Assembly (NCBI RefSeq): GCF_032854445.1
Contig: NC_088307.1
Coordinates: forward strand, 9,188,017-9,252,016
Origin: Liolophura sinensis
Lineage: Eukaryota > Mollusca > Polyplacophora > Chitonida > Chitonidae
Reading direction: 5' to 3'
Length of the DNA stretch: 64,000 nt
The first letter of the stretch is position 1; the number at the start of each line of letters is the position of its first letter. Positions 12,401-27,400 of the stretch are shown here, one piece after another. The notes under the pieces are model-generated. The model was not told where the DNA came from. It ran no database searches and saw nothing but the letters and a program-made list of their open reading frames with translations. The translations under genes and the position numbers were made by a program.

Positions 12401-15400
12401 TGCCTAGGCCGCTGAAAAAGTTTAAAATTTAGGCCTATAAATCTTCATCTTTTTTAACCTCTAAAGCACTATTTTGAGCGGAATTTATGCATACAATTAT
12501 TAGGAAAATGAAACTGTAATGTTTTGTTAGTGGCACTAAAGATGTAATCTTCATACTACTGTGCAAATTATTTCTCTATACCCCATAGTCCTCTCAGAAT
12601 GTTTCAAAATATTGGTTGCTGAGGCAGTTGAAAATGTCCACGAATTAGGGTACGTTTTACATATAGTGCAATTGTGAATTTCCAATCAAAAAGATTTTAG
12701 TACTTTCTTAAGCTAAATTTTGCCACACTTGAATAGTTCCATACAACTGCACATGCTTTAAAATTCTCACGTATTCCAACATGTTCTTTACGTTTTCCAA
12801 CTGCACGATGCTTCATATTTGTGCAATGGGAGACTCAAGGACGAGCTACAAAGACAGAATGTATTGTTTTCTTCTGTGACATTGCAGAGCATGTGTAATA
12901 AAGGAAAGAACAAATGAGTTCACAGCTTTTGACAATCTTGATACAGGCGGCAAGGAATTTTACGCGTTCCTCATTATTTATACCAACTGAAACACATGGT
13001 ATCAATGCCTGAGCACAGGACTGATCAAATTCCTTAAAAAATGTTAGAAAATTAGGAAACCCAGGAATCAAGCACTACACAGCCATGTACTAAAAATATG
13101 AACTAATATGTATCAAAAAATATGAAAGAAGCATATCTGAGGATTACAAATGTTTGACAAATTTACCTGATTGAAATTTATTCTTACAATGTACACTTCG
13201 AACCTGATTGTAAAATGCATGCAGCTACAACATTCAAGAATTAATTTAAAAAAACAAAACATGAAAACCAAAGAACGAAGAAATACACATGAAAACTGAA
13301 AATTCAGGTATAAATAAGTTTGAATTAATTTAAACCTACAGTTAAAATCTCCTGTGAATCAGCCCAGGGTAGGAGTTTGGGTCGTGGGATACGCAATGGT
13401 TTAATCTTCAAACAGCCGTCCATGCTGTATATCGTGTGTGAACCATCATTTGCTAATCCTGGATCCACCTTGTAAGGGACCAATCCACTTCCCACAATTC
13501 CTTAATTGTACAAGAACCAATCAAATGACGACAGGATAGACCATACACATCACATCTGATTTTAGAATCGCAGAAATGTTTCCGCAAAGAAAGTTGACAA
13601 GATAATAATTGTCCACTTAGGAATCAAAATCATGAATATATTTTGAGTGAGAATTAAGTCAAATTAAGACATCCAAATTACCACATGTGAATTTCAACAG
13701 GAATTCCACACCTTGGATTATGAACAACCTCTGCCCTAGCTAAGATCCATACAACTTAGCTTTGTTTGATGATCCGCAACTCGAAACAGAAACAGCCACT
13801 ATTTCCCGCTGACTAACAATATACCTGTCAGCAGCATCACAAAAGACAGGGGTGCAGGTATGTATATATAATTATGTGCACCTGGCCAGGTGAAATTCTA
13901 ACCAATCAAATCACATATTTCCGGAACCAGATTTTAAATCATCACCAGTCCGGGTTACCTGACTGTGTTGATGACAGGTAATTGCCCCTCCATTTGCTGT
14001 CTGACTTCCTGCTGGGTGTTTCTTGTGATAGGTGCACTGGGCACAGATCATCCGGCCACTGGAGCCTAATGTTAACCCTTATATCACCTGAGGCAGGTGT
14101 GGAAATGGATTATTCATTAACGGACATTGTCCAGTCAGAGGGACACTAATGACAAAGGGACAGATTGATAATCCACAACTACACGTATACAACACCAGAC
14201 AGGTAAACTAAATGACCCATGCCCACCTGGTCACCATGGCAACACACAAATGCAGCACCTAATGGATGATGATGTGAAATACACCTGATTGTACTTGAAG
14301 ATTAATTCTGCCTTTATAATAATGTTTATACCACTCACTGTACTGAGTTTGCTTGAGTTCAAACAATAACTTCTGTACTCTTTATTAAAGTCCACACGTA
14401 CATCTGAATTTAAACAAGCATTTAATGCATTTCAGTTTTTTTAAATGTTTTAAAACATTATCAAATAAAAAGCAATTTTACTCTATATATAACGCACAGC
14501 AGCAAAACCAAAACATTTTTCCGTTACATGATATTTTTTCTTTTGGATCATGTTTTTGATGTATGTAACTGCCGATATCTTTCATTATTAGAGAAAACAT
14601 CCCTCTGGACTATATTTCCAATATTGTAATTAAAACATAGCAATTAATATAACAAAGAAAATCCTCCTGATCATGACAATGGTTAGTGTATAAATTTTCA
14701 AATTATCAAAATTAATGAACCTGATAAAACATTTACACCTGATGCCATAGCTACATGTACAAACGAGACTTGACAAACTCTTACATCTGGCCTGAGGCTG
14801 CAAAACGTTCACGTACCTTGAAATGAAATCACCGGCTTGCAAATGCAATGCAACAGGCCTAACCAGTAGCCTACAGAGCCTGCCACTCCCACCCCAATGC
14901 AATACTGCTAATGAACAGCTGATCACACATCGCACAAAACACATACCTGTATAAAACACACAGGTGAATCAACCCTCATCAACAGGTGAGAATTCAGTCA
15001 CCCACACCACAAGGTTAACAGACTGATCATTCCTGTGACCACCAAAGAACACACCTGTGCAGGTATGGCCAGGTAAACAAAGTGCCACTCCCTGTGAATA
15101 CTGATGCTTGTTACCATGGCAATCAAAACGCCACTTATGGCAACACAGATGCTAGCATCAGCAGGTCCCCTCTCTGTATCTTAAGCTCTGTTCATCTAGA
15201 CAACACAAGAGCCGTGTCTCTCTATACACATCCATAGTTTTACATCTACGCAAATCTGTGCAACTTTTCATCCAAAAAATCAATTCTACAATCCACAAGA
15301 TACATCAGACACATCTTGAAGAGGGCGGCTTCTTCATAAAACATTTTTTAAAAAAATCTTTTCTCGATTACATTACCTTTATCAAAGAAACAATTATGGG

Positions 15401-18400
15401 AGGCATATTCATTCTGACTATAACAGGCCTCTGCACCTTTATCAGAAGCCTTTATTCATCTATTCCTCCACGAACGAAACAGATTTTAAAATTTGCATTA
15501 TTCCTCTATATTATCAATGCATATGGCAACAATGCCATAATTCCTGATGCTTATATTAATCAAAAAAATCAATTTTATTCCGCAAGATGCCACGTTTTAA
15601 TACAACAACCGATGCATTCAATAAAGCACTTTCCACATTTACCTCTCATAAACAATGAAAGACTTTAACGTTTTATACCTGTATACATCATATTTTCATA
15701 ACAATCAGGAATATGGAAATCTATCCAAGGCGTCCATTACATAAATGCAAAACTGTCAAGCCTGAACATACATCCTGATATGAGTTTGTTGCTAGGATAC
15801 CGACCTTTCTTCATCAATGTTTAATATCTACCTGTGTGTCTGAGATCAAAGATACATCACGAGCACACCTGAGACAACCATCCATCATAGACATGGTTAA
15901 TCTTGCATGGCAGTTAGATATTAAAGCATCTAGAAATACAAGATCCACAATGAATCCAAAGATAAAAGATATTATATTATTACCACTATTTATACAGTAA
16001 TTACAATGTCCTTTTCCGCATTAAAAATTAAATTAATAGAGATGACTTTAACTCTTTAATCTCTCATGACAGTGTAACTACAATACAGACTGATGAAAGA
16101 ATATAAAGTTATACTGATGATGTACAGCAACTCAAATCTCTGGGCACACATTAATAATCATCAGAAACATAGACAAGTAACATATTACTTCAAGAAGTAA
16201 TAAACCAATAATGTATATTCAAAAGAACTTTACTACTTGCATATGACCTTGGTTAGGATCTCTAAAGTACAATATCCGTCTGATATGCTCAAATAGTGAA
16301 CAAATTACAGAACGTCTAGTTCAGACTTCTAAGTACTTCTACATTGTAGATGTTGTTGACACTCTGAGCCCTGGGCCAAAACCAAGTTGCAATGCCACGG
16401 AAATCTGCTTAATATTTGATAAATCATCCATGTTTTCCTAGGCTTCAAAGTACCCACATTTCATTCTGGTGAACATCACAAAGAGCTAACAAGATTCTCT
16501 GTTCTGCAGCACAGGTGAGAGGCGTAAAAGCAAGTGAGGCTCTAGAGGAAGGGAGAGGGCTCAGCAGATTTGAGGTTTTTGTTAACTATTCTTTGATTTT
16601 TTGTCAAGTACGGAAAATTAATGTTTCTTTGGGAAAACATTTATTATCCAGGGCATATAATTATAAAAAAAGGTTAACCATTATTGGCCAGAAATCAGAG
16701 CATTGAAGAAATATCACGCACTTTGTATATCTAAAGAATTAAATCCTTCAGGTGACTTAATCAACTTGTAATTAGAGGAGCAAGTACAGGTAAGTGATAC
16801 TCGGTCTTCAACCAGTGAGTCACAACATTTTCTGAGAAGGGATAACAGAATGCAGAAAAGCCTGTTGCTATACAATTTACTCTGGTTTTCTCAGATTGAC
16901 AACTGATAACAAAGAACAAATCACTGTCATTTTCCTTCTATAAGTGTCTACAATACCCCCAGTGAACTTTAATTTTAAAATGCATTATTAGATAAGCATA
17001 AAAAATTAATAATCAAAAATGCATCAGTTTATGGACATGCAAATCCAATGTAAATAATAAACAGGACTTAAATTAACCCACAATTTGTTTAATCCCCAAT
17101 AAGTAAGCAAAATCCTGTGGCTCTCATGACAATAACTAAGCAAAATCCTGTGGCTCTCGTGACAATAACTAAGCAAAATCCTGTGGCTCTCATGACAATA
17201 ACTAAGCAAAATCCTGTGGCTCTCATGACAATAACTAGCAAAATCCTGTGGCTCTCATGACAATAGCTAAGCAAAATCCTGTGGCTCTCGTGACAATAAC
17301 TAAGCAAAATCCTGCGGCTCTCGTGACAATAACTAAGCAAAATCCTGCGGCTCTCGTGACAATAACTAAGCAAAATCCTGCGGCTCTCATGACAATAACT
17401 AAGCAAAATCCTGTGGTTCTCGTGACAATAACTAACCAAAATCCTGTGGCTCTCGTGAAAATAACTAAGCAAAATCCACATGACTAGTATTTAATATCTT
17501 TGGGTGAAGTAAGTTTCATATTGCTTATATTGCTAAACTACTCATTTAATCTTGGAAAAAATCAATTTGATGATTTTCACCTACTGGAGCCTTCGTCAAG
17601 CATCACACCTATTAGCAGTGTGTGTGAGTGGACAAATCAATATTAATTAGTCTGTGTCCGCTTTTGGAAGCCGGAAAATCCTCAACTGGAGATCTGCAGG
17701 TACTGTATAGGCACAAATTACCACCATGGATATATCCTGTCTACATACATTAGGCCCCTGTAGATACAATCAGCCAGGTATTATGTTACCTGAGGGTTAG
17801 GTTTATTGGCTGATCCATGATAAGACATGGTGACTGACTGATTGTTCATACCCCGTGTTAAGGCCCACTAACTTATATAAGTTGACTGATTGATTGAGCG
17901 GCTGATTTATATGTTTCTGTGAGCTAATAGCTCATCAGAGACAGCCCTCAGCCTGATTGGCACTGTAATTCCTTCCTGATGTCCTTTACATTCAGACATC
18001 AAAATGAAATGGTATAGGAATGATGGGACCCTGACTGAAGCTTGCTTAAGTAGTGAGCTAATAGCCTGCCACTTTAAATCTTCTTCTCGATTACATGGTA
18101 TTGTAAAAAACTCACATGAAATTCTTCCTGGTCACTCACATTCACACAGACATCAATGTGAATGGTAGTGGAATGATAGAAGTGAGCTAGAAGTGGGCTT
18201 TAACTACACCACTTCAGTGTTCTTGGTTACTGCATCTGGCTACATGATCTATAGGAGCAAGAGTTTCTCTAGTTCCAATAATCCTTGAATGCACAATAAA
18301 ACAGATTCTTACCTTTGACTTGTTTTTGTCCATATTTTGGCCCATTGTCAAGATGTCTGAAAAAATTAAAAAAAGAACAATGCACTTTTCGAAAGTTTTC

Positions 18401-21400
18401 ACTTTATGACAAACAGTGAACCGTGAAACAGTATCAACATACTCACACCATTTTACACGCCATGTGTAATACCTCGGTGTATTTGATCTTGTTCACATAT
18501 ATAACAGTAATAACTTCATGTGTCATAAAGCCTTCTTTAATTTAAATTAATTGCTTACCTTCAGTCAAATTAAACTTTATGGCTTCTTTTCAGTCATTTT
18601 TAAATCAATGGCTTTCTCTTTCAACCAGCTTAAAACCATTGGTTTAATTGTTTTACATAATCTTCAAATTAATGTCTTTCAATCGGTTTCAAAGAAAAGG
18701 CATCTTTCCAACAACATTCCAATCAGCTGCTTGTTTCCAAGCTGCTTTTAGTAATTAATGGCTTCTTTTTTAACTACCTGTAGCTTGGCTATAACTCTTC
18801 TCAGCCAGCCTCAAATTAATGATGGCTTGCTTTCAAGCACCTTTTTAAATTAATGGCTTGCTCTCAAGCACCTTTTCAAATTAATGACTTGCTCTCAAGC
18901 ACCTTTTTAAATGAATGGCTTGCTCTCAAGCACCTTATTAAATTAATGGCTTGCATTCAATCTGCTTCAAATTTAATTTTTCATTTTCTTTTCATTTAAT
19001 GGCTCAATTTTCAATACTGTTACTATCAAAACATTATCTGGATAGTCTTGACAGCAAGATCAATAATAATTAACTTCATTTTTAAAGTAATCTGAAAGGC
19101 CAGTCTTTTACATGGGCATCAAAATGACTAGAATCTGATACAGATTCTTTAAGAAGACACCTCTTTCATCAGAGGTTTTAAAGGGAGTTAAAAGGAGCTG
19201 CTTTAAAATTGAGCTAATAACCAAACGGTCTGCTTTCAAAGAACATCATTACTTGCATCAAATGGTAGCAAATGGAAACTTTAAAGTTGAGGAATCAAAC
19301 TGGCATTTTTTTTTTTTTTTTTTTGGGCTGCAGTGCGACACACACTTACTTATTAGATGGAGAACTACTGTCACTACCACTGCTCCCATTCATGTAAACC
19401 CCACTGTCCCCTTCTGCTGGGTTCTTCATTTCTTCAACAGGCTTTCAAACAATAAATAAATAAATATTTAAAGGGCATGGGAAAGCTCTGGAATGCTTAA
19501 TGCTAAACTTGTTTTTTATGTTAAACTCTCAAATATTTACCCCAAAAATTTAACTGTGTTAACAACTTCATAATACCATAACGCCACCAAGGGAGACAAT
19601 TCTTTCAACATACAATCTTCATTCCTTTATCAACAAATAACCTATAGCTTGTACACAGGGTTGACAAATCCCAGTTCACTTAAAATATTAGCACATAAAT
19701 GTCAAACAAACATACCACAAAAATCATTTCTCAAGAGTTTGATACAATTTGGCTCAGTGGCAATGAATATGTTTCAATTTCACAGGAAGATTACAATCAT
19801 GGACGTTTAAAAAAAAAAACATTTTTTTCTCGTTTAACCATAGCAAGAACCGTGGATTAATTAAATGGTTTATGGACACAAATATTTAGTAAAGTAGATT
19901 TAAAGTTGGACAGGGTTTCATATCATAGTTAGTTAGGGTAGTTATAGTCACCTTGGCCACACTGTATAATCCGTCATGGACGTCGGCCATTACTAACAGT
20001 TGTTCCTCTGACCTTGCCTTCCTAAGGTCATTACCTGACCTTGACTTTTGACTTCTGGGCATGTCCACAAATGAGCCACCAGTATTGTAATACAATCTGT
20101 CCCCAGAATATGCATTGAGTTTATGGCGTGGTGGCTTTTTAAGAAGAGTTATGTTTCCTGTGGAGGTGTAAATTTGTGACTGGTTGCCATGGTGAGAACT
20201 ATATTTCCCATCATGCCTTCTGTGCGGAACAGAGGAGAATTCAGGAGAAGACTCAGGTGAACTGTTGTGACGATGTTTGTTTAACTCAAACTTCTGAAAC
20301 AAATATAAACAAAAAATTAAATAACAATAACAGAATAAGTTCAAGAAATTCCTTTTAGGGAAGGATTCTTTAGCATGATTCAAAACGATGGTTGTGTATA
20401 TCTTGTCTCTGATAGAGCTATTTGTATACCATGTGATGATAGGGAACAGCTACATGTAATTGTATATATGCATTTCTCAGGTAGTTACTTGTATCCAAGC
20501 ATGCTACAGATATAGCTACTGTATCTGGGCATGTGATGAACATACCTACATTTTAAGGATGCAGAACAGCTAATTGTCTTCATACATTTTACAAATAGTT
20601 ACTTGTATCCAAGCATGTTATGGATATAGTTACTTGTATCTCTACAGGTTACAAATACTGTAAAAGCCTTTTTATTCACGTGATACTAACATTCATAGAT
20701 TTCGCAGCAAACACATTTCCGCGAAAATAAGTGCAATCCAATAGAAAGCCCATGTAAGTAATTTAGTAATGTAGCATGAGTTACAGTTATAAATTCGTTA
20801 ACAAGCACTACAGTTCTTATACTTTTTCAAACACGTTAATTAGAAATACCTAATTAGAATGTATTCTGGCTTTCACAAATCCAGCTTAATTGATCGTCAG
20901 TTAATCTGACGATCAAGAAATCAATCAAGAAAAAGAAGATCAAGAAAGTTAATCTTGCCTTCTTTTAAGGAGGCTTAGCTCAGTTGAAGTATCGCCACAT
21001 TGCGACGTTGTTACTGTTGTTGATTTATTGCCGCGGTTGGAGACATACAAGTTGATAATTTGTACTGTGCGTGTGTACGTGATAGGTTATACATACGATG
21101 AGAGAGGCTGTTTTTTAATCTACTGTATTTGCCTTCCAGTCAGATCACCTTTCTCACGCGCCCGATACATCGCTCTGGAGGTTTCCTCACTTCAAACTTC
21201 CTTTTAATAATGACAATTTCTGTGAAATTTACTCAAATCTGTTACAGTTCACTCAAAGTTTCACTCACATTGCTGATGCGTGAGAATTAAACAGTGGGAT
21301 TTATTTATATCACACTAATCCTTCGTCATCTCCGAGAGCGAGTGACACAAATACTTATTCACACAGTGGGTAAGGGCTTCGTCGAATATAAAGATTAACA

Positions 21401-24400
21401 GTCTTGAAAAGATTAAAAGCTTAGAAGGATTAACTTGTCTGATCAAGTTTTACTGTATTGTATAGAATTTTTGTCACACCTTACAGGTACAAACAATAAC
21501 GACTATGAGACAGAGCACTGGAATGAAGCCAATTCACATGAATCAATTTACTTTTCTCAACTGTCTTTTAATTCTGAACCTCGGCTACAAAATTTTGACT
21601 CTACAACCAATCTATCAGTTTTTTCATTTGATTGCCAGAAGCTGAGCAAGCATTTCACAGAAATGGCTTAACTCAACCATTTAAGAATTTTTTGAAATTC
21701 CAGGTTACAATATGTTCTCTTTGCAATGTACCCAGCATAAGGGTGGAGGCATCACTCTCTATGTTACATCAGACATTACATCATGTAAAGTAAGGGAAGA
21801 TCTAAGTTTTCACAGAGACTCTGGCTGTTGTGAATGTCTGTTCATAGAGATTAAATTCAATAAGTCCGTATATCTTATAGGTGTTGTATATAGATCACCT
21901 AGTAAAGATGTCAATGATTTTAATAATCATATATTACATATCGCAGAAAAATGCCGAAGAGAGTCAAAACAAACCGTTATGATGGGGGACTTTAAGACTG
22001 ACCTTTTAAAAACTGAATATCATGCTCCATTCAAAGACTTTCTTGAAATAATGAAATCAATTCACTTTCTCCTCCAAATTACTAAGCCAACTAGAGTACA
22101 ATCTCGATCAGCAACATTAATTGATAATATATTCACAAATTGCTTCGATAAGTATCTTCTTTCTGGAATCCTACTAACAGACATAACAGATCATTTTCCA
22201 TTTTTCATATCACGGAATAAGGATACTGTAGGAATAATACAGAACAAAAATTGCAGCACCAGAAATACATTGCATCAGAGAAGCAAAATTTTATTGATGA
22301 AGCAGAAAATACAAACTGGGACTCTGTTCTAAACTCAACTGATGTCAATCATGCTATGGACACTTTTGGTTGAATGTTCCCCTCCATCTATAACTGCTGT
22401 TTTCCCATTACTCAACATAAATTTCACAAAAAGATCACAAAACTGTGGGTAACAGGCGGCCTTCTGACATCTATCTTTGAAAAAAACAGATTATATTGAC
22501 TTAACTTAAACACAGAGATGAAGAATCTGAAAAAGGTACAGATCCTTCAGGAACAAGTTAAACAATAGTATTCGCTTAGCAAGAAAACACTACTTTGAGA
22601 ACAAATTTAATAAGGTAAACAACAATATTAAAGGTGCCTGGAAAGTTTTAAATGAATTACTGAATCGCAGGAAGTCTCGAGAACAACCTTTGTCCTTCAG
22701 AACAAATGGTACTGACATTACTGACACTGCTACGATGGCAAACAGCTTTTATAAATACTTTAATTCTGTAGCCAGTAGTTTGGAACGCACAAATTCCTGC
22801 AGTAAATGACCAGTTTTACAGATTACTTTAGCCAACCATTTGCCCAGTAATTTTTCTTTTCCACATGTAACACCAAGTGATGTTACTTCTGTTATCTCAG
22901 ACCTTAAGTCCTCAGCCTCTGTGGGTCTTGATGGAATTCGAATGTCACTTGTTAAACTTGTCTCCGATCACATTTCTGCCCCTCTGTCACAAATTATCAA
23001 CTTATCTTAGGTATCAGGCAAAGTTTCTGACTGCATGCAAAGCAGGAAAGGCCAACCAACTGGAAAAATACCAACCTATATCCGTACTTTCCTGTTTCAG
23101 TAAAATACTTGAGAAAATAACTTCAAATGCAGTATTTAGCCATGCAGAAGCTAATGGTATCATTGATAAAAAACCACTATGGCTTCAGAGCAAATCACTC
23201 AACATCTCTGGCTGCTTCTTCATTGTATGATAAATTAGCGACTGACAAGGAGAACAAACTGTACATGTACAGTATAGTCACATTTCTCGACCTTTCAAAG
23301 GCATTTCATACAGTAAATCATGCCATGCATTTACGTAAACTTGAATACTATGGTTTCAGAGGTATAAGTAACTCTTGGTTTAGAACTTATTTATATAACA
23401 GAACTCAGTGTGTATCGTTTTCTGACACCTTATCAACTGAATCTGTACAATGTGGAGTTCCACAAGTCTCTATTTTAGGATTTTTCTTGTTCTTACTTTA
23501 TATCAACGATATCTCTCATATATCTAACCTTCTTCACTTTATTTTGTTTGCAGATGACACCAGTACAATTTACTCCTCTGACAATATAAATGATCTCTGT
23601 AATACTATGTCCATGAACTCGAAAACTTCATACTTGGTTCTGCTGCAACTGCCTATCCCTGAACATTACGAAGACAAAATACCTTCTCATAACCCCTCTC
23701 ACTAAAAAGAAAATAAACTCACCACCCTCTCTTAAAAAATGTGACAATGAAATAGAAAGATTATATAAATTCAAATTTCTTGGAATGGTCTTAAATTCCA
23801 AACTTAAAAGGACTTCCCATATCGACTATATTGGTTCAAAGGTGTCTAGAAATCTCAGGTTGATAAGCCACGTAAAGCATTCTGTTAACAAGAAAACATT
23901 ATTTATTCTGTATTTCTCTCTTATATATCCTTAACTTTCATACGTAAACATATGGGCAATACATATCGAACTCATCTCACGCCCTTACAGATTCTCCACA
24001 AATGCCTCATTCGAACTATCACTTATTCAAAAAGAAATGATCACGCGTCCCCTCTGTTTCATCAACTATCCATCTTACCACTGCGAGAGATGAACATTCT
24101 ATCTGTATCACTCTTAGCACACGAGTTTTTTATCATCCCGAACTTACTCCTCCCAGCTTCGAAACTTATCTGTTAAAACAATCTGCTACCCATCACTATG
24201 CGACTAGAGCAACTCAACTGGATTATAATAGACCTATGTACAGTACAAACTTATCGTACTTTTCATTAAGAACAATTTGCCCTCGAGAATGGAATAAACT
24301 ACCCACCACTCTTCGTATTATAAATTCCACTAAAATCTCTTTTTAAATCCAGGCTTAAACTATATCTCCTTGAGCAATTTGATTAAGACGCATTTTGGTT

Positions 24401-27400
24401 GCTTTTGTAGGTTAATGACCCAAAAAAAAGTTCCCTAAAGTTCATCCTAAGGTTTCCAACATCTTTTATGCTTCCTGATTGCGAACATTTGTTTGTTACC
24501 ATGTATGTTTATATATGTCACAATGTTATATCATTACCATTAATCTATGTATATACTCTGTTACATAACGTTCTACTTTTCATGGAATAGGACAAGCTCT
24601 TGTGAGCTTTATTCCCGTCTAATGCATTACTCGTGTATACTTGTGTACTTAATTTAAGGTTAAGGTGAACAAAAAATGGAATGGAATGGAGTTAAATGAT
24701 AACATTGTTACTTGAATGCTTGAGTTGTTTTATTACTTGACATTTCTGTATTGAAGTTTGATTTTTGTTTATCAGTTGTCCAAAAATTCTCTTAAGATCT
24801 GCGAAAGTTGATTCCCGCGAATGTGTCTTCTTTCCAAATCCTCGAAAGTTTATGTCCGCGAATAAAAAGGCATTTAGAAATATAGCTAATGTACATTTTA
24901 CGATAGCTTCTTTCATCCTTGCATGTTACAAATGTAGCTACATGTGTCCACACATGTTACAAACATAGCTATCTGTATTTTACGAATATTACCACTTGTA
25001 TCCATACATGCTATAGATAGCTGCTTGTACCCATGCATGTTACAAATATGTAGCTACTCATTTCCATACATGTTACGTATATGGCTATTTAGGGTATCCA
25101 CATAAAATTGTTACAAATATAGCAACCTGTATCTGTATAGTGAAGCTACTTGTACTTATTCATGTTACGGTTACTATATGTAACAAGACAACTGTAAATA
25201 AGTTGATTTGTTTTTCATATTTCTGTGTAATGAAAATCCTCATGTCACAGTATGTTTTCCACTTATCACTGTTTTGGGTAAACAAGGGAGAGCACTTTAT
25301 GTTTGATCTAGTAGGCCATAATAGTTGCCCTTTGGTGAACTCTCAATCGTGACCTTGCACCTCCAACCTGTGAGCTCATGGAAAACCCGCTTGGGTAAAA
25401 GGTCCCAGGTGACGATGGTAATATACAGGGAGTCTGGTAACCGCTGCTGAGCTGGTCATAACTGGTGTATAACAGGCGGCCATCCTGCGAGACTGGCCAG
25501 TCACAGTTTCCTGTACATCTTGTACTGCTTAAATATAGGCCTGTTGTATGTTATTGATGGGTTTGTGTCATTTCCTGCGTTGCCTCCCTTACAAACAGAA
25601 GTACAACACTATATTTACAACACTAATGGTAGTTGCACATGCAAACTCACTCTGTCAGAAGGTAAAGGGGAATAATCAGGCTCGATGCTCTCCGGAGATG
25701 ATCGGTCATCTTCTGCCAAATACTTCTGACGATTCTGTTCAAAAAGGAATTTTGATAAATGAAAATGTCTCGCAATGATGAAATATGGTGTATTTATTTT
25801 AATACCAGTAAAATCCCATATTATACAAACTGTAACATAAATGACCAATGGTTTAAATTATTTACACAGTAACATTTGTAAACAAAGCAATTTAATACAG
25901 TTGATGGCCAAATATGATATTTGATTTGATTTGATTTATGCCGTACTCAAGAATATTTCACTTATATGACGGCTGCCAGTATTATGGTGGGAGGAAACCG
26001 GGCAGAGCCTGGGGGAAACCCACGACCATCTGCAGGTTGCTGGCAGACCTTCCCACTTATGGCCGGAGAGGAAGCCAGCATGAGCTGGACTTGAACTCAC
26101 AGCGACCACATTGGTGAGAGGCTCCTAGGTCATTACACTGTGTTATCGCGCTAACCAATTGACCCACGGAGGCCCTTGCCAACCATGTGAAAAGAAATGT
26201 AAATTTCTATAGTCTTACATGTAACACTAGTTTTATACGTGATAAGAAGCCCTATAAGTCTGTTTGTCCCTCAAATTTGGTTGGCTAATACCATGTCACT
26301 TGGAACACTGATTCTGCTGATAATGACTTAAAGTTGAAATATTAAGATCAACAAAACGCATTTCTTCTGAGTTACTTTGCTTATCTATCAAACAGATATT
26401 AATCTGCCAGTTTTCATCTATTACTGATCTCATCTCACTGAGATAAACTTTTTTCTTATACATTTGTGGTATTGGTACTCTATATTAGTGCCTTTTAGTT
26501 AAAATTTGCCTATGGCCTCCAATGATTCCTAAATACTACCTTGGCATTTTATTAATAACACAGGTATGGGCCACATCATTAACAGCTTGGAGCTGACTTG
26601 TTATGGGGGAGTCACAAATTAGCTGTTGTACCTTGATCATTTCAACTTCTCTTCTCATGACAAGGGCGTCATACTTATCCAGGTCCCTGGGGTACACCAA
26701 ATTCCTGATTTCAGTCATAAGCGAAAACTACAAATAAATTTAAAATAATCACAATTAATAAATTCCAAACACAAAAAATACTAAAAACACCTATTGTTAT
26801 TCAGAAAGGAGAGCAAAACTGTAGAGGTAAATTGCCAATGAGTAAATTACCAATGTTAGATTTTTTGCTTCACATGATAGCAACAATTTCCATAGCAACA
26901 CACAAAGAAAATGTGCAATGTAAGATTTCTCTCCCCCCCCCCCCCACCAAGAACTGCAACTTTTTCATGGTTTCTATGGCAACACACTGGGTACAAGTTC
27001 AAAGTAAAAATTTTTTGCTCACAGGATGGCATCATTTTCAAAGTTTCCACGGCAACACTTTGAGTACATGTGTAATGTGACCTTTTTCGCTCACAGTACT
27101 TCATCATTTTCTTGGTTCCCATGGCAACATATATGGCCACCGTTTTTTCGGTGCTGTATAATTACAGATGGAGACTGATTCAGGCCTGTTTGAACACCAT
27201 ACACAACAATTCATCACTTCACGCTGTCAGTTTTTACAAACAGACAGATAAGTTAAGTGAAATACCTTAGCACTTGTGTTAAGTAAGTCACTTAGGGAGA
27301 GTACTAGCTCCTCCACACGGATAAACCATCTCTGGTAATCATCAGCGTGCAGACGTAACGTCTCCTGCTCGCTGCTGTTCAGCAGTTGACGAGCCCGCTC

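Larger units (their letters stand above)
9971..13339 (-). other. WHRN intron between exons 12 and 13
   Basis: This 3.4-kb intron holds one plus-strand SINE (about 10945-11160), a 46-bp minisatellite (about 11436-11992) and two adjacent copies of dispersed family R2 (about 12280-12690). The remaining sequence, about 10.0-10.9 kb and 12.7-13.3 kb, is AT-rich with no gene signal. Confidence 0.8.

Noticed and set aside
15258..15668. A 136-codon plus-strand open frame, possibly a small membrane protein gene
   Set aside because: The composition is that of AT-rich intron sequence (many Ile, Lys, Asn, Phe), no motif is recognisable, and it lies antisense in a whirlin intron.
20661..24884. An autonomous DNA transposon
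   Set aside because: The only protein-coding remains inside are from the LINE. No transposase was found, so only the inverted ends support this and autonomy cannot be claimed.
25919..26176. tRNA gene at the right end of this segment
   Set aside because: The tRNA-like head continues into the conserved core and tail shared by several dispersed copies, so it is a SINE.
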